NCBI GenBank assembly: GCA_958296445.1
Contig: OY282565.1
Coordinates: 3,805,570 to 3,869,569, forward strand
Direction of reading: 5' to 3'
Source: an uncultured Dehalococcoidia bacterium
GTDB lineage: Bacteria > Chloroflexota > Dehalococcoidia > Lucifugimonadales > UBA3495
DNA length: 64,000 bases
Each line of letters begins with the position of its first letter. The first letter of the stretch is position 1. Below, piece after piece: positions 15,008-23,561 of this stretch. Below the pieces are notes generated by a model. The model saw only the letters and a program-made list of their open reading frames with translations, was not told where the DNA came from and did not search any database. Made by a program: the position numbers and the translations under genes.

Positions 15008-15976
15008 ATGAAAACCATCCGCATCCACCAAACCGGCGCCCCCGACGTCCTCCGCTACGAGGACGCCCCCGAACCCACCCCCGCCCCCAACCAGGCCCTA
15101 GTCGAAATCAAAGCCATCGGCGTCAACTACACCGACGTCTCCAGCCGCAAAGGAACCAACCCCCCCGACGCCTTCCCCTGGACGCCGGGCCGCGAAGCCG
15201 CCGGAGTAGTCACCGCCATAGGCCAAGACGTGACCGAAGTGGCCGTAGGCGACCGGGTAGCCTACGCCATGCACACCGGAACCTACGCCCAGCAACACTG
15301 CGTCCCCGCCTGGCTGCTAGTGCCAATCCCCGCCCAAATGTCCTTCGCCACCGCCGCCGCCACTATGCTACAAGGAATGACCGCCCACTTCCTAGTCTAC
15401 GGCATCGCCCACCTCAACCCCGGCGACCGCGCCCTAGTTCACGCCGGCGCCGGCGGTATGGGCCTCTGGCTAATCCAACTGCTGAAACGCCTAGGCGTCT
15501 ACGTCTTCACCACAGTGTCCACCGACGGCAAAGCCGAACTGGCCGCCGGAGCCGGGGCCGACCACACCATCATCTACACCCGCCAAGACTTCGAGGACGA
15601 AATCAAAAAGTCCACCAACGGCCAGGGCGTGCGAATAGTGCTGGACGCCGTAGGCGCAACCACCTTCAGCAAAGGACTCCGCATCCTGTCCCGCCGCGGC
15701 TATATGGCCCTCTACGGACAAGCCGGCGGCCCGGTTTCCGATGTAGACACCAACGCCCTGCGCAACGGTTCCCTGTTCCTAACCCGCCCCAGCCTAGGCG
15801 ACTACACCGCCACCCGCAACGAGCTGCTCCAACGCGCCAACGACGTCCTAACCTGGACGCAATCCGGCGAAGTAAAACTATACATCGGCCTAGAGCTGCC
15901 CCTCTCCGAAGCCCCCGAAGCCCACCGCAAACTAGAGGGCCGCCAAACCACCGGCAAAATACTCCTAACCCCCTAA
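15008..15976 (+). CDS. NADPH:quinone oxidoreductase (MDR superfamily)
   Basis: Start at 15008 (MKTIRIHQTGAPDVLRYEDA), with AAGGAG about ten bases upstream; longer reading frames begin inside the insertion sequence. An N-terminal GroES-like domain (VGVNYTDV-type segment, PGREAAGVV) is followed by a Rossmann domain with VHAGAGGMGLWLIQLLKRLG. Zinc-ligand cysteines are absent, so it belongs to the zinc-free quinone reductase (zeta-crystallin/QorA) group that reduces quinones or related enones with NADPH. The IS1 element inserted 60 bases upstream, so its native promoter may have been displaced. Confidence 0.88.
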   Translation: MKTIRIHQTGAPDVLRYEDAPEPTPAPNQALVEIKAIGVNYTDVSSRKGTNPPDAFPWTPGREAAGVVTAIGQDVTEVAVGDRVAYAMHTGTYAQQHCVPAWLLVPIPAQMSFATAAATMLQGMTAHFLVYGIAHLNPGDRALVHAGAGGMGLWLIQLLKRLGVYVFTTVSTDGKAELAAGAGADHTIIYTRQDFEDEIKKSTNGQGVRIVLDAVGATTFSKGLRILSRRGYMALYGQAGGPVSDVDTNALRNGSLFLTRPSLGDYTATRNELLQRANDVLTWTQSGEVKLYIGLELPLSEAPEAHRKLEGRQTTGKILLTP

Positions 15977-16012
15977 CCCGTCACTACCGCCGCGTACCCG
16001 TCATTCCCGCCG

Positions 16013-16118
16013 CCCCAACCCGTCATTCCCGCGAAAGCGGGAATCCAGAAAGCTACGCCAAAAGAAACATACCCGCCTATCCCCATCTTTGGATTCCCGC
16101 CCCAGCAGGAATGACGGG
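16013..16118. repeat. REP-like palindromic pair between genes
   Basis: CGTCATTCCCGCGAAAGCGGGAATCCA and, about 65 bases on, its inverted partner GGATTCCCGCCCCAGCAGGAATGACGGG. The same palindrome forms the core of the MITEs and occurs alone at 7994-8035 and 47157-47185. It could form a long hairpin downstream of the quinone oxidoreductase gene. Confidence 0.8.
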
Positions 16119-16132
16119 CAAACAACGGGAAA

Positions 16133-16141
16133 TGCTATACT
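16133..16141 (+). promoter_or_regulatory. Extended -10 promoter of the first narK-like gene
   Basis: TGCTATACT (extended -10) lies 34 bases before the start codon. About 40 bases around it (TGCTATACTCGC ... CCCCATAAGGAGCA) are repeated upstream of the second transporter, so the promoter and ribosome-binding site were copied with the gene. Confidence 0.6.
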
Positions 16142-16174
16142 CGCAACACCTCCCCATAAGGAGCAACCCCCCCA

Positions 16175-17506
16175 ATGCCCTCCCATTCACGCGGCCCCAA
16201 CGACTCAGGCGAGTTCTACGAGCGGGTAAGCCGCGCCCTAGGGCTAATGTCCCAAGGCGAAAGAATCCGCCTGCTCAACTTCAACACGCCCCAGATGCGG
16301 GCCTTTCACCTTAGCTGGATCGCCTTCTTCCTAGCCTTCTTCGGCTGGTTCGGCGTCGCCCCCCTTATGGTGATTGTCCGCGACGACCTGGATCTCAGCA
16401 AAGCCCAAGTCGGCAACACCATCATCGCCTCCGTCGCCATCACCGTAGTCGCCCGCCCCATCATCGGCTGGCTGTGCGACCGTTTCGGCCCCCGCCTAGT
16501 CTACACCGGCCTGCTGCTGCTCGGCGCCATCCCGGTAATGGGCATCGGCCTCTCCCAAAACTACGAAACCTTCCTGTTATTCCGCCTGGCTATCGGCGTA
16601 ATCGGGGCCTCCTTCGTAATCACCCAATACCACGCCTCGGTAATGTTCGCCCCCAACGTAGTCGGCACCGCCAACGCCGTCACCGCCGGATGGGGCAACC
16701 TAGGCGGCGGCGTAACCCAAATGGTAATGCCCCTTGTCCTTTCCGCCGTAATGCTGTTCGGCGCCAGCGAATTCCTAGGCTGGCGAATCGCTATGATCTT
16801 CCCCGGCGCCGCCCTGCTACTGATGGGCGCCGCCTACTACCTTTTCACCCAAGACACCCCCTACGGCAGCTACGCCAACCTGCGGGCCGAGGGACGCATC
16901 CCCTCGGCCTCCAGCAACCGCGGATCCTTCCTGCAAGCCGCCCGCGACTACCGCGTATGGGTCTTGTTCCTAGCCTACTCCGCCTGCTTCGGCGTCGAGC
17001 TAACCATCAACAACATAGCCGCCCTATACTTCCACGACCGCTTCGGACTAAGCATCGCCGCCGCTGGCATAATAGCCGGGCTGTTCGGCCTGACCAACCT
17101 CTTCGCCCGCCCCCTAGGCGGCATCGCCGGCGACTGGGCCTGGGCCAAATTCGGCAACCGCGCCAAAGTAATAGTCCTGGGCACCGTCCTGCTACTAGAG
17201 GGCCTGTCCCTAGTGCTTTTCGCCCGGATGACCGCCCTCCCCGCCGCGATAGGCGCAATGCTGATATTCAGCCTGTTCGTCCAAATGTCCGAAGGCGCCA
17301 CCTTTTCCGTAGTCCCTTTCATCAACCGCCGCGCCCTAGGCTCCGTCGCCGGAATCGTCGGCGCAGGCGGCAACGCCGGCGCCGTAGCCTTCGGATTCCT
17401 GTTCCGCGCCGACCTGTCCACCCAAACCGCCCTCCTATACGTAGGCATCGCCGTAACCGCCGTAGCCCTGCTGGTATTGCTCCTACGCTTCCGCGCCGAC
17501 GGCTAA
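16175..17506 (+). CDS. MFS transporter, nitrate/nitrite porter (NarK/NNP) type
   Basis: 443 residues with about twelve membrane segments. NNP-type features: VRDDLDLSKAQVGNT after the first helix, ARPIIGWLCDRFGPRLV (motif A), the Gly-rich nitrate signature TAGWGNLGGG in helix 5 and its counterpart VGAGGNAGAVAFGF in helix 11, and LFARPLGGIAGDW. Transports nitrate or nitrite across the inner membrane in known members; a different small anion is possible. Start at 16175 with AAGGAG upstream. A close paralogue follows directly. Confidence 0.8.
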   Translation: MPSHSRGPNDSGEFYERVSRALGLMSQGERIRLLNFNTPQMRAFHLSWIAFFLAFFGWFGVAPLMVIVRDDLDLSKAQVGNTIIASVAITVVARPIIGWLCDRFGPRLVYTGLLLLGAIPVMGIGLSQNYETFLLFRLAIGVIGASFVITQYHASVMFAPNVVGTANAVTAGWGNLGGGVTQMVMPLVLSAVMLFGASEFLGWRIAMIFPGAALLLMGAAYYLFTQDTPYGSYANLRAEGRIPSASSNRGSFLQAARDYRVWVLFLAYSACFGVELTINNIAALYFHDRFGLSIAAAGIIAGLFGLTNLFARPLGGIAGDWAWAKFGNRAKVIVLGTVLLLEGLSLVLFARMTALPAAIGAMLIFSLFVQMSEGATFSVVPFINRRALGSVAGIVGAGGNAGAVAFGFLFRADLSTQTALLYVGIAVTAVALLVLLLRFRADG

Positions 17507-17538
17507 CCCCCGCCCCCGGGCTATGCGCCCCAGGCCAG

Positions 17539-17547
17539 TGCTATACT
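17539..17547 (+). promoter_or_regulatory. Extended -10 promoter of the second narK-like gene
   Basis: TGCTATACT, the duplicate of the element at 16133-16141, 37 bases before the start codon and followed by the same CCCCATAAGGAGCA leader. Having its own promoter means the two paralogues can be expressed separately. Confidence 0.6.
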
Positions 17548-17583
17548 CGCCGCACTCCCCCATAAGGAGCAGCCACCCCCGCA

Positions 17584-18912
17584 ATGGCCTCCAACCCACG
17601 CGGCCCCGACGACCCAACCGAGTTTTACGAGCGCGTAAACCAAGCCCTAGGGCAAATGTCCCAGAGCGAAAGAATACGCCTGTTCAGCTTCAACACGCCC
17701 CAGATGCGGGCCTTTCACCTTAGCTGGCTGGCCGCCTTTATGGCCTTCTTCGGCTGGTTCGGCGTAGCCCCACTAATGGCCGTTGTCCGCGACGACCTAG
17801 AGCTTACCCAAACCCAAGTCGGCAACACCATCATCGCCTCCGTCGCCCTAGTAATCGCCCGCCCCATCATCGGCTGGCTGTGCGACCGTTTCGGCCCCCG
17901 CCTAACCTACACCGGCCTACTGCTGCTAGGCGCCATCCCGGTAATGGGCATCGGCCTCTCCCAAAACTACGAAACCTTCCTATTATTCCGGCTCGCTGCC
18001 AGCGTCATCGGCGCCTCCCTAGTAATCACCCAATACCACACCTCGATAATGTTCGCCCCCAACGTAGTCGGCGCCGCCAGCGGTTTCACCGCCGGATGGG
18101 GCAACCTAGGCAGCGCCGCCGCCCAGATAATAATGCCCCTAATCCTAGCCGCCGTAATGCTGTTCGGCGCCAGCGAGTTCCTAGGCTGGCGAATCGCTAT
18201 GATCTTCCCCGGCGCCGCCCTGCTAATGATGGCCGCCGCCTACTACCTTTTCGCCCAAGACACCCCCTACGGCAGCTACTCCAACCTGCGGGCCAACGGA
18301 CGCATACCCCCCGTCTCCGGCAGCCGCGGATCATTCATGCAAGCCGCCCGCGACTACCGTGTATGGGTCCTATTCCTAGCCTTCGGTGCCTGCCTAGGCG
18401 TAGACCTAACCATCAACAACATCGCCGCCCTCTACTTCCACGACCAATTCGGACTAAGCATCGGCGCCGCCGGCCTGATAGCCGGGCTGTTCGGCCTAAC
18501 CGGCCTCTTCGCCCGCCCCCTAGGCGGCATCGCCGGCGACTGGGCCTGGGCCAAATTCGGCAACCGCGCCAAAGTAGCCGCCCTAGGCGCCTTCCTGCTA
18601 CTAGAGGGCCTGTCCCTGATACTGTTCGCCCGAATGACCACCCTCCCCGCCGCGGTAGCCGCCCTGCTGATATTCAGCCTCTTCGTGCAAATATCCAAAG
18701 GCGCAACCTTCTCCGTAGTCCCCTTCATCAACCGCCGCGCGATGGGTTCCGTAGTCGGAATCGTAGGCTCCGGCGGCAACATAGGCGCCCTAGCCTTCGG
18801 ATTCCTATTCCGCGCCACCCCGTCCACCCAAACCGCCCTCCTATACGTAGGCATAGCCGTAACCGCCATAGCCCTCCTAGTACTACTACTACGCTTCCGC
18901 GCCAACGGCTAA
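17584..18912 (+). CDS. MFS transporter, NarK/NNP type (tandem paralogue)
   Basis: 442 residues, colinear with the preceding gene and very similar in both protein and DNA. Differences cluster in the first helices, the central loop and the two Gly-rich signatures: helix 5 reads TAGWGNLGSA rather than GGG, and helix 11 VGSGGNIGALAFGF. Motif A (ARPIIGWLCDRFGPRLT) and LFARPLGGIAGDW are kept. The altered glycines lie in the substrate path of nitrate porters, so the second copy may have diverged in substrate or affinity. Start preceded by AAGGAG. Confidence 0.8.
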   Translation: MASNPRGPDDPTEFYERVNQALGQMSQSERIRLFSFNTPQMRAFHLSWLAAFMAFFGWFGVAPLMAVVRDDLELTQTQVGNTIIASVALVIARPIIGWLCDRFGPRLTYTGLLLLGAIPVMGIGLSQNYETFLLFRLAASVIGASLVITQYHTSIMFAPNVVGAASGFTAGWGNLGSAAAQIIMPLILAAVMLFGASEFLGWRIAMIFPGAALLMMAAAYYLFAQDTPYGSYSNLRANGRIPPVSGSRGSFMQAARDYRVWVLFLAFGACLGVDLTINNIAALYFHDQFGLSIGAAGLIAGLFGLTGLFARPLGGIAGDWAWAKFGNRAKVAALGAFLLLEGLSLILFARMTTLPAAVAALLIFSLFVQISKGATFSVVPFINRRAMGSVVGIVGSGGNIGALAFGFLFRATPSTQTALLYVGIAVTAIALLVLLLRFRANG

Positions 18913-18962
18913 CCCCCACCCCCGCCCCCAATTCCGGCCAACCCCCCACCCCAGCCACCCCC

Positions 18963-19778
18963 CTACTGCGCCACCCAACCCCCATCAATCACCAGCTCGC
19001 TCCCCGTAACAAAAGACGACTCATCCGACGCCAAATAAAGAACCCCGTAAGCCACCTCCACAGCCTCCCCATACCGCCCCAGCGGTATCCGCGAAACCAT
19101 CAACTCCTGCACCGACGGGTCACCGCGCCGCCCCTCGGTCATCGGCGTAACAATCGGCCCAGGATGCACCGAATTAGCCCGTATCCCATCGGCGGCATAC
19201 TGCAAAGCCGTAGACTTAGTCAGCAGCCGCACCGCCCCCTTCGACGCGATATACTGCGGACTAGACTCCCCCATAGCCACAATCCCCAACTGCGACGATA
19301 TGTTAATGATAGAACCGCCCCCGGCCCGCCGCATCGCCGGAATAGCATATTTAGTCCCCAGAAACACCCCCTTGGCATTAACCGCCATCACCCGGTCCCA
19401 CTCGGCGGCCGTAGTATCCTCAATCCCGCCAACCGCGCTAACCCCCGCATTATTAACCAGCACATCCAGCCGGCCGAAGCACTCCCCCGCCAAATCCACC
19501 GCCCGCCGCCAATCATCCTCGCTAGTAACATCCAGCCGGACAAACACCCCGGCCCCCTCCGGCAGCCCCGCCACCACCGCCCGCCCCTCATCCTCCAGCA
19601 CATCCCCCACAACCACCCGAGCCCCCTCCCGAGCAAACAACCCCGCCTCCACCGCCCCCATCCCCCGAGCCCCCCCGCTAATCAAAGCCACCTTACCATC
19701 AAGCCGCATAGCCGCCGCGATGTCCAGCTTTTCCGACAGATTGCCGACGAATCCGGCTGTAACGTCTTGACCAGCCAT
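18963..19778 (-). CDS. SDR family oxidoreductase
   Basis: Classical short-chain dehydrogenase with TGxxxGxG-type site ISGGARGMGAV, DVTSEDDW, VLVNNAGVSAVGG, IINISS and the active-site YIASKGA (Tyr and Lys). PGPIVTPMT and FVTGSELVIDGG close the fold. The Asp after the second strand (VVVGDVLED) suggests NAD rather than NADP. The start is placed at 19778 (MAGQDV); the frame is open for 110 further codons upstream but that part is not SDR. A later start at MRLDGKVALISG is also possible. Confidence 0.85.
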   Translation of the reverse strand: MAGQDVTAGFVGNLSEKLDIAAAMRLDGKVALISGGARGMGAVEAGLFAREGARVVVGDVLEDEGRAVVAGLPEGAGVFVRLDVTSEDDWRRAVDLAGECFGRLDVLVNNAGVSAVGGIEDTTAAEWDRVMAVNAKGVFLGTKYAIPAMRRAGGGSIINISSQLGIVAMGESSPQYIASKGAVRLLTKSTALQYAADGIRANSVHPGPIVTPMTEGRRGDPSVQELMVSRIPLGRYGEAVEVAYGVLYLASDESSFVTGSELVIDGGWVAQ

Positions 19779-19994
19779 TACTCCCCCCATCGTTATTTTC
19801 CCCCAATGTGTAATATAGACGCTTCCCACACCGACCCCGGATTCAACGCAGGCGGCCAAACGCTTCTCCCAAGCGTCGCGTTGCGCTTCCAGGCAAACCC
19901 GTGAAATCACGTCATCAGGCGGCAGCGCATTCAGACGCTTTTCCGCAAAAGCCAAGCGAGAGCGGAGTTCGTAATAATACTGATAATCCGTCAT
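19779..19994 (-). CDS. Possible small protein or N-terminal extension upstream of the SDR
   Basis: From ATG 19994 the frame reads MTDYQYYYELRSRLAFAEKR followed by LNALPPDDVISRVCLEAQRD and AWEKRLAACVE, an amphipathic helical sequence with normal codon use, then runs without a stop into the SDR frame. Its start overlaps (ATGA) the stop of a coding remnant just upstream. It is either a small gene that lost its stop, or a fused extension. Function unknown. Confidence 0.3.
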
Positions 19995-20109
19995 CCTGCC
20001 AACCCATCCAAGAATTTCTTGGCTTCGGTATCTTCCACCGTGGAAACACCCATCTCCAAAAAACCTTTCCAAAACCCTTCGCGAGTGTGAGACCATATAG
20101 AATACCACT
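19991..20109 (-). pseudogene. Remnant of an unknown coding sequence
   Basis: In this frame the minus strand reads SHTREGFWKGFLEMGVSTVE and then DTEAKKFLDGLAG before TGA at 19991-19993. The composition looks coding, but a TAG at about 20110 closes the frame upstream and no start is evident. The MITE at 20123-20310 lies directly upstream, so the insertion or a linked deletion may have removed the 5' part. Confidence 0.35.
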
Positions 20110-20122
20110 AAACGGCAGCGTC

Positions 20123-20310
20123 GGTATGCTTAACGTGCGCTGGAATTGCCGTTGTGATTGCGCCCCGCGCCGTCATTCCCGCGAAAGCGGGAATCCACAG
20201 CCCCGGCCCAATACGGCCTTTGCTTCACCGGAACGTCTAGATTCCCCCTTTCCCGGCAATGACGGGATGACGGAATGATTTCGGCAATATCAACACCCGT
20301 TAAGAACACC
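20123..20310. mobile_element. MITE related to the IS1-family element (copy 2)
   Basis: A 188-bp element with ends GGTATGCTTAACGTGCG and (read inward) GGTGTTCTTAACGGGTG, flanked by perfect 8-bp duplications GCAGCGTC at 20115-20122 and 20311-20318. The interior matches copy 1 at 1471-1650, including the CGTCATTCCCGCGAAAGCGGG palindrome. No coding capacity. Its left end is closer to the right end of the IS at 14110-14948 than to that element's left end. Confidence 0.92.
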
Positions 20311-20345
20311 GCAGCGTCTACCCCGCCTTCCCATAAATCAGCGAA

Positions 20346-20490
20346 AATTGCGAAATTACTTCCGTTGCCTGCCCATCCAACGCTATCCGCCACTCTGAGC
20401 AAATACCCGTCATTCCGAGCAAAGCAAAGAACCCCACCTAGGCCGGCAAGACCCTTCCCCCACGCTCAAAGCAACAAAAAGAAACACCGC
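20346..20490. repeat. Partial copy of the AATTGCGAAATT repeat
   Basis: Starts AATTGCGAAATTACTTCCG, runs through two diverged CATTCCGAGCAAAG-type units and CACCTAGGCCGGCAAGACCC, then degenerates near 20490 into a CCTCTGCGCCCTCTGCG-type repeat that extends to 20545. The right terminal repeat is lost. No gene is seen in 20319-20567. Confidence 0.6.
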
Positions 20491-20567
20491 ACCCCCCAAA
20501 AAAACCTCTGCGCCCTCTGCGCCACCTCCGCGCCCTCTGCGTTAAAAACCCCCGTAACCCCCGCCCC

Positions 20568-21383
20568 CTAAAACCGCGTCTGCTGCAACATCGGCGTATA
20601 CGTCCCCGGATGCACCGCGCACAGCCCCGCATCCACCGGCAGCACCACCCCCGTTATCCACCGCGCCTCATCGCTCGCCAGAAACACCGCCGCGTACCCA
20701 ACATCCCACCCCGTCCCCTCCACCTGCATCGGCGCCGAATTACGCCGGTACTCCCGCAAATCATCATCCATCCGCGGCGCCACCATCGGCGTATACACCA
20801 GCCCCGGCGCAATCGCGTTCACCCGTATATTGTCCCTAGCGTGATCCGCCGCCATCGAAATAGTCAACCCGATAACCCCCGCCTTCGACGCAGTATACGG
20901 CGTGCTCATGTGCGCCCGCAGCCCCGCGATCGACGATATGTTAATAATGCTCCCCCCGCCCGTCTGCATCATCCGCGGAATCACCGCCTTGGCTGCCAGC
21001 ACCATAGTCTTCAGATTCACCGTCATCACCCGGTCCCAATCCGCCTCGCTCACCTCCACCACCGTCCCCCGCTGCGAAATCCCCACATTATTGTCCAGAA
21101 TATCCACCCGCCCGTAGCGCTCAACCGCCGCCTGCGCCATCCCCTCGCAATCCTCCAGCCGAGTCATATCCCCCTGAAACACCGACGCCTCGCCCCCCTC
21201 CGACCGGATGATTTCCAGCGTTTCCCCCGCCCGTTCCTCCGCCAAATCCACCAGCAGCACCCGCGCCCCCTCCCGCGCCATCAAAACCGCCGCCGCCTTC
21301 CCGTTCCCCACCCCCGCCCCGCTAGACCCCGCCCCCGTAACAATCGCCACCTTACCCTCAAGCCTAGGCGCGCGCTCCACCAT
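20568..21383 (-). CDS. SDR family oxidoreductase
   Basis: 271 residues; the start at 21383 (MVERAPRLEGKVAIVTGAGS) follows GGAGGTTGG. Cofactor loop TGAGSSGAGVGNG, then LLVDLAEE (Asp favouring NAD), DMTRLED, ILDNNVGISQRG (NNVG in place of the usual NNAG), IINISSIAG and active-site YTASKAGVIGL. The glycine-rich loop is one or two residues longer than in typical SDRs. Substrate unknown. It is divergent from the RecQ-PRTase gene. Confidence 0.85.
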   Translation of the reverse strand: MVERAPRLEGKVAIVTGAGSSGAGVGNGKAAAVLMAREGARVLLVDLAEERAGETLEIIRSEGGEASVFQGDMTRLEDCEGMAQAAVERYGRVDILDNNVGISQRGTVVEVSEADWDRVMTVNLKTMVLAAKAVIPRMMQTGGGSIINISSIAGLRAHMSTPYTASKAGVIGLTISMAADHARDNIRVNAIAPGLVYTPMVAPRMDDDLREYRRNSAPMQVEGTGWDVGYAAVFLASDEARWITGVVLPVDAGLCAVHPGTYTPMLQQTRF

Positions 21384-21457
21384 AAAACCAACCTCCAAAC
21401 CATCCAAATCCACCCTCACCCCCCCTCAAAGCGTAGATTCGCGGATAACCCGCCGCG

Positions 21458-21486
21458 TTGTCAAGCCCGCAAAGTTATGGTATTTT
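21458..21486 (+). promoter_or_regulatory. Candidate promoter of the RecQ-PRTase/DprA module
   Basis: TTGTCA (21458-21463), a 17-base spacer and TATTTT (21481-21486), 33 bases before the ATG at 21519. The region is less GC-rich than the flanking SDR gene. Both genes of the module would be read from it. Confidence 0.5.
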
Positions 21487-21518
21487 GGAATCACTGATAT
21501 AGCTGGAAGTAAACAGCA

Positions 21519-23561
21519 ATGAAATACGACGATAAACGGGCCCTCGAACTACTCCGCATCGGTTCTGGCGTTCCCGATGCGGAATTCCGCGAAGATCAGG
21601 AAGAGGCCATCCGCCACGTCGTGGAAGGACGCGGCAAGCTCCTGGTCGTCCAGAAGACCGGGTGGGGCAAGAGCTTCGTTTATTTCATCGCCACCAAGCT
21701 ACTGCGAGAAGCCGGGGCAGGCCCATCGTTGCTGATTTCCCCGTTGCTGTCGCTGATGCGCAACCAGATTGCGGCGGCAGAACGCATGGGGGTCAAGGCA
21801 GCTACCATCAATTCCAATAACACCAGAGATTGGGACACGGTGATTGCGCAAGCCCGCAACGACGAAATAGATATACTGCTCATCTCTCCAGAACGTCTGG
21901 CAAACGACGACTTTCGTGAGAATTTCCTTCCTGTGATGGCTCGGCGAGTTGCAATGCTGGTAATCGATGAAGCGCATTGCATTTCCGATTGGGGGCATGA
22001 CTTTCGCCCCGACTACCGACGAATTGAAAGAATTGTCCAGACCCTGCCACCAAATGTCCAGGTGATTGGAACTACCGCCACCGCCAATAACCGAGTGATG
22101 GAAGACCTAATCGAAGTGCTAGGCCCTAATATCCAAGTAAAGCGCGGCGACCTAGACCGGCCATCCCTTCTGTTACAAACTATCCAGACGCCACGTAAGA
22201 CCGATCGTTTGGCTTGGCTGGCTGAGCGGTTGCCCGAGATTCCAGGTTCCGGGATAATCTACACCCTGACCAAACGCGACGCCAACCAGGTAGCGCGCTG
22301 GCTTCAGTCGCAAGGGCTGGATGTAGAAGCGTATACCAGCGATTCGAAAAATAGGGAGGAACTGGAACAAGCATTACTCGAGAACCGCGTCAAGGCTCTG
22401 GTGGCTACGGTGACCCTAGGCATGGGTTACGACAAACCCGATTTATCATTTGTCATTCATTATCAGATGCCAGGTTCAGTAGTATTCTATTATCAGCAAG
22501 TCGGACGCGCTGGGCGAGGCGTGGACGTTGCTTATGGCGTACTGTTGAGCGGTGCCGAAGATACAGACATTAACAATTTTTTCATCAACTCAGCTTTCCC
22601 AACTCGATCTGAAGTTGAACAGGTACTCGCTGCTCTAAGAGCTGCGCCAAAGGGCCTGTCCGAAGCAGAAATCTTGGCCCGGACAAATATCAAGAACGGA
22701 CGGCTTGATAGAGTGACCAAACTCTTATCCTTGGAATCCCCTGCTCCAATAGTTAACATGAGTAAAGGCAGGTATCCCTTGTGGCAACTCGTGCCTGTTA
22801 GATTAAGGAGTGCTTTCTGGGAACGGGCCGAGCGACTTACTACCCTTCGCTACAAAGAACAAACCCAAATGCAAGAGTATTTGACTCTGGAATCGGGACA
22901 CATGGAATTTCTTATACGGGCGTTGGATGGAAACACGGAAACAATCCAGCAACCGGATTTGCCCTCGCTGCCAATTACCGCCAGCCGGGAAATGACGCTG
23001 AAAGCCGACGAATTTCTGCGCTCCGGCGTAATTATCGATCCGCGCACATTCAAACGCCAAATCTTCTGTCAACGTGGCCGCGCACTCTGTCAATGGGGCG
23101 ATGACAACTTTAGTCAACGCATACAACTGGATAAGTATACTCACAACAATTTCTCAGATGAGCTGGTTGCAGCGTCGACACAACTGATACAAAAATGGAA
23201 CCCGCGCCCTGCTCCGGTTTGGGTAACTTGCATTCCTTCACGCAGACATCCTACCCTGGTCAAAAACTTTGCTGAGCGGCTTGCTGACCAATTAGGGCTA
23301 CCATTCAAGGAAGTTCTGCTAAGGACCGATAATCGCCCGGAGCAAAAGGGAATGGCCAATGGAATTCAGCAAATGCGAAATGTAGAAGGTTCTCTTGCCA
23401 TTATCCAATCGAACTTGATCCGTCGGCCAGTTTTGCTGGTGGACGATATGGTGGACTCCCGCTGGACTTTCACAATCGCCGCATCACTGTTACGAAATAA
23501 CGGCTGCCCCGCCGTGTTTCCCTTCGCCCTTGCTGACACTAGCTCAGGACAAAGTGAATGA
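21519..23561 (+). CDS. RecQ-family helicase fused to a C-terminal phosphoribosyltransferase
   Basis: 680 residues. Residues 1-340 are a RecQ-type helicase core: FREDQEEAIRHVVEGRGK, Walker A KTGWGKSFVY, VIDEAHCISDWGHDFRPDYR (DEAH box plus the RecQ aromatic-rich loop), IGTTATANNRV, and motif VI YYQQVGRAGRGVD. No RecQ zinc domain or HRDC domain is apparent. The last 110 residues (VWVTCIPSRRHPTLVKNFAE, then VLLVDDMVDSRWTFTIAASL) form a ComF-like phosphoribosyltransferase with an intact PRPP loop. It overlaps the DprA-like gene by four bases. The PRTase plus DprA pairing is that of the ShosTA defence system; the helicase fusion is additional. Confidence 0.85.
   Translation: MKYDDKRALELLRIGSGVPDAEFREDQEEAIRHVVEGRGKLLVVQKTGWGKSFVYFIATKLLREAGAGPSLLISPLLSLMRNQIAAAERMGVKAATINSNNTRDWDTVIAQARNDEIDILLISPERLANDDFRENFLPVMARRVAMLVIDEAHCISDWGHDFRPDYRRIERIVQTLPPNVQVIGTTATANNRVMEDLIEVLGPNIQVKRGDLDRPSLLLQTIQTPRKTDRLAWLAERLPEIPGSGIIYTLTKRDANQVARWLQSQGLDVEAYTSDSKNREELEQALLENRVKALVATVTLGMGYDKPDLSFVIHYQMPGSVVFYYQQVGRAGRGVDVAYGVLLSGAEDTDINNFFINSAFPTRSEVEQVLAALRAAPKGLSEAEILARTNIKNGRLDRVTKLLSLESPAPIVNMSKGRYPLWQLVPVRLRSAFWERAERLTTLRYKEQTQMQEYLTLESGHMEFLIRALDGNTETIQQPDLPSLPITASREMTLKADEFLRSGVIIDPRTFKRQIFCQRGRALCQWGDDNFSQRIQLDKYTHNNFSDELVAASTQLIQKWNPRPAPVWVTCIPSRRHPTLVKNFAERLADQLGLPFKEVLLRTDNRPEQKGMANGIQQMRNVEGSLAIIQSNLIRRPVLLVDDMVDSRWTFTIAASLLRNNGCPAVFPFALADTSSGQSE

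Noticed and set aside
17880..19904. 674-codon open frame over the second narK-like gene and the SDR
   Set aside because: Arg/Pro/His-rich translation in an alternative frame of two clear genes, crossing their convergent ends.
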